Assembly: GCA_022432975.1 (NCBI GenBank)
Contig: CM039503.1
Location: 41,708,869 to 41,772,868, forward strand
Direction of reading: 5' to 3'
Source of the DNA: Begonia masoniana
Lineage: Eukaryota > Streptophyta > Magnoliopsida > Cucurbitales > Begoniaceae
Length of the DNA stretch: 64,000 nucleotides
The notes under the pieces are model-generated. The model saw only the letters and a program-made list of their open reading frames with translations, had not been told where the DNA came from and ran no database searches. The translations under genes were made by a program, and so were the position numbers. Shown piece after piece: positions 60,279 to 64,000 of the stretch. Every line of letters begins with the position of its first letter. The stretch's first letter is position 1.

Positions 60279-60318
60279 GTTCTAACAGGGGGTTTTCACC
60301 CCCCGCTTAGAGAATGAG
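60279..60318 (+). repeat. Right subterminal motif of the MULE
   Basis: GTTCTAACAGGGGGTTTTC and ACCCCCCGCTTAGAGAATGA correspond in order to the left motif at 2005-2043. LTR Y2 begins at the next base, so the outer part of this end lies beyond Y2, outside the window. Confidence 0.6.
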
Positions 60319-61264
60319 TGTAATACCCGGTTTTACGGGATATTAATATTATATTATATGATGGCATTTTTGTAAATATGTCAAATCAATTCCATTTTGC
60401 AAAAAGAGAGCTTTATTACGATCCTAACGATTAATAGGAATTTTAAGGAATTTGCCAGAATTTTCGGAGTAATAACGCTATATTTCGAGTAATTAAGTTT
60501 CTCGTAATATAAAGGACGTTTTAGTAAAAATACTAAACGAGGTCCGTTTTGCGAACGGACAGTTTTAATAGAACCCAAATAATAAGATGGATTTATTGGT
60601 GAAATAAAGAGATTTGGAGAAACCGAATAGTTAGCCGATTAACGAAACGAAGGACGAAACAAATAGAATTAAGTGCTAAGGGTGAAATGGTAATTTGCAA
60701 GTCAAATTTAATTAAAAACAAACTTCTTTTCTTTCTCCCTCATTTCTTCTTCTTCTCTGTTTTTCACGAAAACGCCAGAGGCGATTTCCTTCTTTGTTCT
60801 CCGCGGCGATTCAACCTTTCCGACCTCCGTTCTTCCTTCGTTCGTCTTCTGTTATTCACGTTTTCTCCTCCAATCGACGCTCTAGGTATGACTCTATAGT
60901 TATAGGGCGTTAGTTTTCATTTTTTAGAAAGTTATACATTTAGGTTTTCTTTTAGGGTTATCGTAAAAATTGAGATTTAGGGTTCGAAATCGATAGGTTT
61001 GCCGTAATTAGGGATATAGTGAACGTATTGAACGTTATTGGATGAACTTAATTGATTTAGGAAGAATGTTAAATTTAATGAAAATTCGAGATTTAGGAAA
61101 AGCTCGTAATTAGGGATTTGAGGTGCCGAGCGTGTAATTGCTCTATGAAATAGCTTAATGAATTTGATTAAAGCTATAAGAAATTTCTTTAGTTAAGGTT
61201 TTGTTAATTTGGATGTTTAGTAGCTGAAATTAGTTTTAACGGCGAATATTGTGTTTTGCCTCAG

Positions 61265-61309
61265 ACAAACAACGCTCGTTGACGGAGCTTGAGCTGCAGC
61301 GCACACGAG
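61265..61309 (+). other. Putative LTR microexon (Y2), 45 nt
   Basis: TTTGCCTCAG precedes and GTAAGTTCTCG follows. It has the same length as in Y1 (4628-4672), although the two sequences have diverged. Confidence 0.5.
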
Positions 61310-62497
61310 GTAAGTTCTCGTGATTTTCTCTGGCCGATTGGCCTACACGGTACGTCGAAGTTGTCTCGAGGAGTTTTGGTGACGCGGATGTTTAAATTGT
61401 TTTGTTCGGGTAGTTAGGATTAGTTCTGTATAGGTTATGCTTTTAAATGCTTTATTGTCTCGATGGTACGAATCATGTATGTTTATTTTCTGTCATATTG
61501 AACTGTTCACGCATCACGTGTTTTAAAAGAGCATGAAAATGAATTTCTGCACGATGTTTTAAAGAAAATGGCGATGTGGCCTGGAGAGGGGCTCGACCTA
61601 TTGTGAAGATCGACTACGGGTTTGTCACAATACCACATCTAACACGTACTCATACAGTTATAGGTCATGCGAGATGGGGCTCAGGCACGGCTGTACGTGT
61701 TGTAGGCGTGTACCCCCTCCTCTAGTTGGAAAGAGTAGTCCAACCGCTGGATGGGCTCTCTTCGGTTAGGGGGCTGAGATCTCGGTGACACCCACAGAGT
61801 AAAGATAAAAAAAATGCTGCACGATTTCTGAACTCATATGCATAGCATGCATTTACATTTACTAGAGTTTGCTGAGATTTTTATCTTATAGGTGTCTGTA
61901 TGGTGTAGGTGACTTCGACATAGGTGAGAACGAGATCCCTCCACCTGAGGAGTGATGCAGTTGATGGAGGATGGTCGCGGGAGTGTGCTGGCGCAGTCGA
62001 GGCGCATTTTGACCCGTGGGTGTATGGTTAGGTGTTTTGGGATTGTTTGATAACTTTGTATTGATGGAACATATTAGGATGTTTGGATCTGGTTAGCGAT
62101 AAAATAATGTATAGATGTTTTGGTAACTGTTTATAAAACGTTTTGTTAAGCTTTTTATTTAGATTGTACAAACTGCTTGGTGGTTTTAAACAGGAGGAAA
62201 TGTTTAGTTTTCAAACGGATCCACGCAGTTCATTTTCACAAAAAGTATCTTGTTTAATTTCGTTTCGAGTCAGTTTTGAGTGGTATTTCGGAGTAAATAT
62301 GAGTATCGAGTAGTTTTATGTCAAATGGAATTGTGAAGATGGGTATATGTTTAATGATAATTGAGGATAAAATGGAGATGGATAGAAGTTGTTAATATGG
62401 AGGGGATGGTTTAATTGACGGAGATTTGCTCTATGGAATCTTGGATTCCAGAGAGCTATTTAGAAAAAAATATAAGGGCCAGCTCTCTGGAAGACAG

Positions 62498-62648
62498 AGA
62501 GCTTGGCGAGCGATCGCCTGGGAAGGCGATCGCGGTCCAAAGTGAGATCGCCGAAGGGGCGATCGTGCGCTGCAGGTGAGGGGCGACGATCGCCCCTCCC
62601 TTGTTTGCATTCGGCGATCGATCTCCTGAAATAGGAGATCGATCGCCA
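62498..62648 (+). repeat. Cluster of GCGATC hairpins in the Y2 LTR
   Basis: At least four stem-loops: GCGATCGCC/GGCGATCGC at about 62511, GATCGCC/GGCGATC at about 62546, GGGGCGACGATCGCCCC at about 62580 and GGCGATCGATCTCC/GGAGATCGATCGCC at about 62614. Their bases differ while the stems remain paired. Confidence 0.8.
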
Positions 62649-62912
62649 CATATATTTTATGGGACAAAGTCCCTTATGCCCTCACTTGTGGCCGATTTTC
62701 TTTTAAGTTTTAATTGCTTTTATTAAAATGTTTTAAGTGTTATTTAATTAGTTTTGTATTTTGTTTTAAATGATTTAAAGACTAGATTTTAATTCCGACT
62801 TCAATTCTGATTTTGATTTCGATTTAAATTATGCCTAGAGTTTATTTAAAGTATAGGGATAAAAAAAAATATATACGGGAAATTGGGTACAGTATTATGG
62901 TCGCTACATTTA

Positions 62913-62924
62913 TGGTATCAGAGC
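62913..62924 (+). other. Primer binding site of Y2 (tRNA-Met initiator type)
   Basis: TGGTATCAGAGC, four bases after the LTR end, is a perfect match to the common plant gypsy primer site. Confidence 0.95.
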
Positions 62925-63075
62925 CCCTGGGTTTTCAAATCGGATCTGTAGACTGCTCGACTGCACAGCCACTACGCGGACATTCTTCATCAACTGTAAG
63001 TATGTTTATAGCTTTATTTGATTTCATTTTTTTTATAGAGTATTTGTTTAACTTTTATAGGAGTTATTTATAAAA

Positions 63076-63487
63076 ATGGTGCGTCGAGGAAATGACCGAG
63101 ACGACCGAGATGATACGATAGACACCCTCAAGGATTTTATTGCCCAGCAGTCCCAACATATGGAGCGACAGGCTCAGCAGATGGAGAGACAGTCTCAACA
63201 GCTGGGTACTCTAATAGACCGAGAGGGCGTTAGAGCTCGTGAGACAGCTATATCGGGTAACCGTGGGATGGAGAGATTTCAGAAGCTCCAGCCCCCTATA
63301 TTTAATGGACAGTCTACGGATCCCTCTTCAGCAGAGGAGTGGATTCGCACCATGGAAGACATGCTGGCCTATGCGAGCATTGAGGACGGAGAGAAGGTGG
63401 CGTTGGTGACTTACCACCTAGCGTTAGATGCTCGGTTTTGGTGGGATTCCATCAAGACGACCACCGATGTGACGATTATGGGATGGG
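63076..63487 (+). CDS. Y2 gag, N-terminal part, cut by Y3
   Basis: The ATG at 63076 opens 137 codons without a stop, up to the Y3 insertion. A polar N-terminus (MVRRGNDRDDRDDTIDTLKD) leads to a glutamine- and methionine-rich helix (QHMERQAQQMERQSQQLG). The capsid-type core follows: FQKLQPPIFNGQSTDPSSAE, EWIRTMEDMLAYA, YHLALDARFWWDSIK. It is clearly related to R gag (same PPxFxGQSxDP and WW motifs). Gag proteins assemble the cytoplasmic particle in which reverse transcription occurs. Apart from the insertion it looks undamaged, so Y2 is one of the younger elements. Confidence 0.9.
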
Positions 63488-64000
63488 TGTAATACCTAGT
63501 TGTACAGACTCGTATATTATATTATTATTATATTATTGGATGACATTTTTGTGAATATATCAAATCAGGTCCGTTTTACGAAAAGAAAGCGTCATTACGA
63601 TCCTAACGATTAATAGGAATTATAAGGAATTTTCGGGAATTTTCAGAGTTTAAACGCTATATTTCCAGTAATTACGTTTCTCGAAATATAAAGGACGTTT
63701 TAGTAAAAATAGTAAACGAGGTCCGAATTGTAAACGGACGGTTTTATTAAATCCCAAATGATAAGTTGGACGTATTGGTGAAATAAGGAGATTTGGTGAA
63801 ACCGAATAGCTAGACAATTAACAAACCGAATGACGAAACAAATAGAATTAAGTGCATAACGGCAAAATAGTAATTTGCAAAGGAAATTTTAATTAAAAAC
63901 TTAAATCTCTCTTCTCCTCTCTCAGTTAACGAAAATCACAAAATCACAGAACCTAATTTCTCTCTCGACTCCTTCACTGGCCGCCGACGATTTCTCCAAA
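63488..64000 (+). mobile_element. 5' end of a third Y LTR (Y3)
   Basis: TGTAATACCTAGTTGTACAG begins directly after ATGGG in the gag of Y2. It aligns with the first 500 bases of Y1 and Y2, including AGGACGTTTTAGTAAAAATA and the C/T-rich leader near 63905. It continues past the window. Confidence 0.92.

Larger units (their letters stand above)
1887..60318 (+). mobile_element. Composite Mutator-like element (MULE), split by later insertions
   Basis: After subtracting Y1, the hAT-like element, solo LTR S, U and their TSDs, about 5.5 kb remain. This holds a MULE transposase pseudogene on + and a convergent ORF (H) on -. A 40-bp G/C-rich motif occurs near the left end (2005-2043) and again at the right edge (60279-60318). 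About 5 kb with two convergent genes fits an autonomous MULE such as MuDR. Neither true terminus nor a 9-bp TSD was found, because Z-L ends at 1886 and Y2 begins at 60319. The extents, and the view that H belongs to the same element, are inference. Confidence 0.55.
60319..62908 (+). repeat. 5' LTR of Y2 (2590 bp)
   Basis: TGTAATACCCGG to ATGGTCGCTACA. It aligns with Y1 and shows the ancestral, unexpanded hairpin zone. A C/T-rich leader (about 60720-60880), microexon (61265-61309) and acceptor-like GGTGTAG (ending 61908) are in the same order as in the other families. Confidence 0.93.
60319..63487 (+). mobile_element. Ty3/gypsy element of family Y (Y2), 5' part
   Basis: 5' LTR, primer site and the beginning of gag are present. 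Y3 then interrupts it. The rest of Y2 should lie beyond the right edge of the window, after Y3. The bases before its LTR are ATGAG; the matching TSD is outside the window. Confidence 0.92.

Overview
This is plant nuclear DNA, almost certainly angiosperm heterochromatin. It carries Ty3/gypsy retrotransposons with plant-type LTRs and an initiator-Met tRNA primer site, a Mutator-like (MULE) transposase, a plant transposon-associated protein, a hAT-like element and large homogeneous tandem arrays. I found no intact host gene, tRNA, rRNA or CRISPR array. All coding sequence belongs to transposable elements, and nearly all of it is broken. Junctions, target-site duplications (TSDs) and copy counts were read by eye.

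Layout. (1) 1-1886 is the 3' part of an LTR of family Z. (2) 1887-60318 is what remains of one MULE of about 5.5 kb, blown apart by insertions. Its transposase pseudogene (+) lies at 2362-3421, 9303-9719 and 10986-11498. A convergent second ORF, H (-), lies at 59790-58884 and 14222-13986. The MULE was hit by LTR Y1 (3658-9269, itself hit by X-a at 5736-8248), a hAT-like element (9728-10985), an Athila/Tat-like solo LTR S (12247-13579) and solo LTR U (14223-58883). (3) U was hit by Z-R (15179-37251), the gypsy element W (37665-50658) and LTR V (51270-58690). (4) Z-R contains the nearly complete chromovirus-like element R (18443-32463) and X-d (32692-36282). R contains X-b (24791-27385) and X-c (28082-30461). 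W contains X-e and V contains X-f. (5) From 60319 a second Y element (Y2: LTR, primer site, gag) begins. Its gag is cut at 63488 by a third Y copy (Y3) that runs off the window.

Five-base TSDs were read on both sides of X-a GGTTT, X-b CATCC, X-c AAGAG, X-d TAACC, R ACTCA, Z-R AAGAG, W GTCTG and Y1 AGTAC. Imperfect ones flank U (TCCCG/TCCCA) and V (TAAAC/TAAAT). The hAT-like element has an 8-base TSD, CTCTTGTG. This gives an insertion order of MULE, then U, then Z, then R, then X, so nesting is five layers deep.

The most interesting structure is inside the LTRs. Families R, U, V, X, Y and Z start with TGTA (V with a mutated TATA) and mostly end in GTTACA. R, U, V, X and Y also share a leader layout: a 39-51 nt microexon between AG and GTAAGT or GTAAAG, and a conserved downstream 3' splice-site block, which Z shows as well. 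Several families carry paired short hairpins in the putative intron. Most families have also grown their own near-perfect tandem array (26, 38, 40, 55, 60, 91, 120 or 129 bp).
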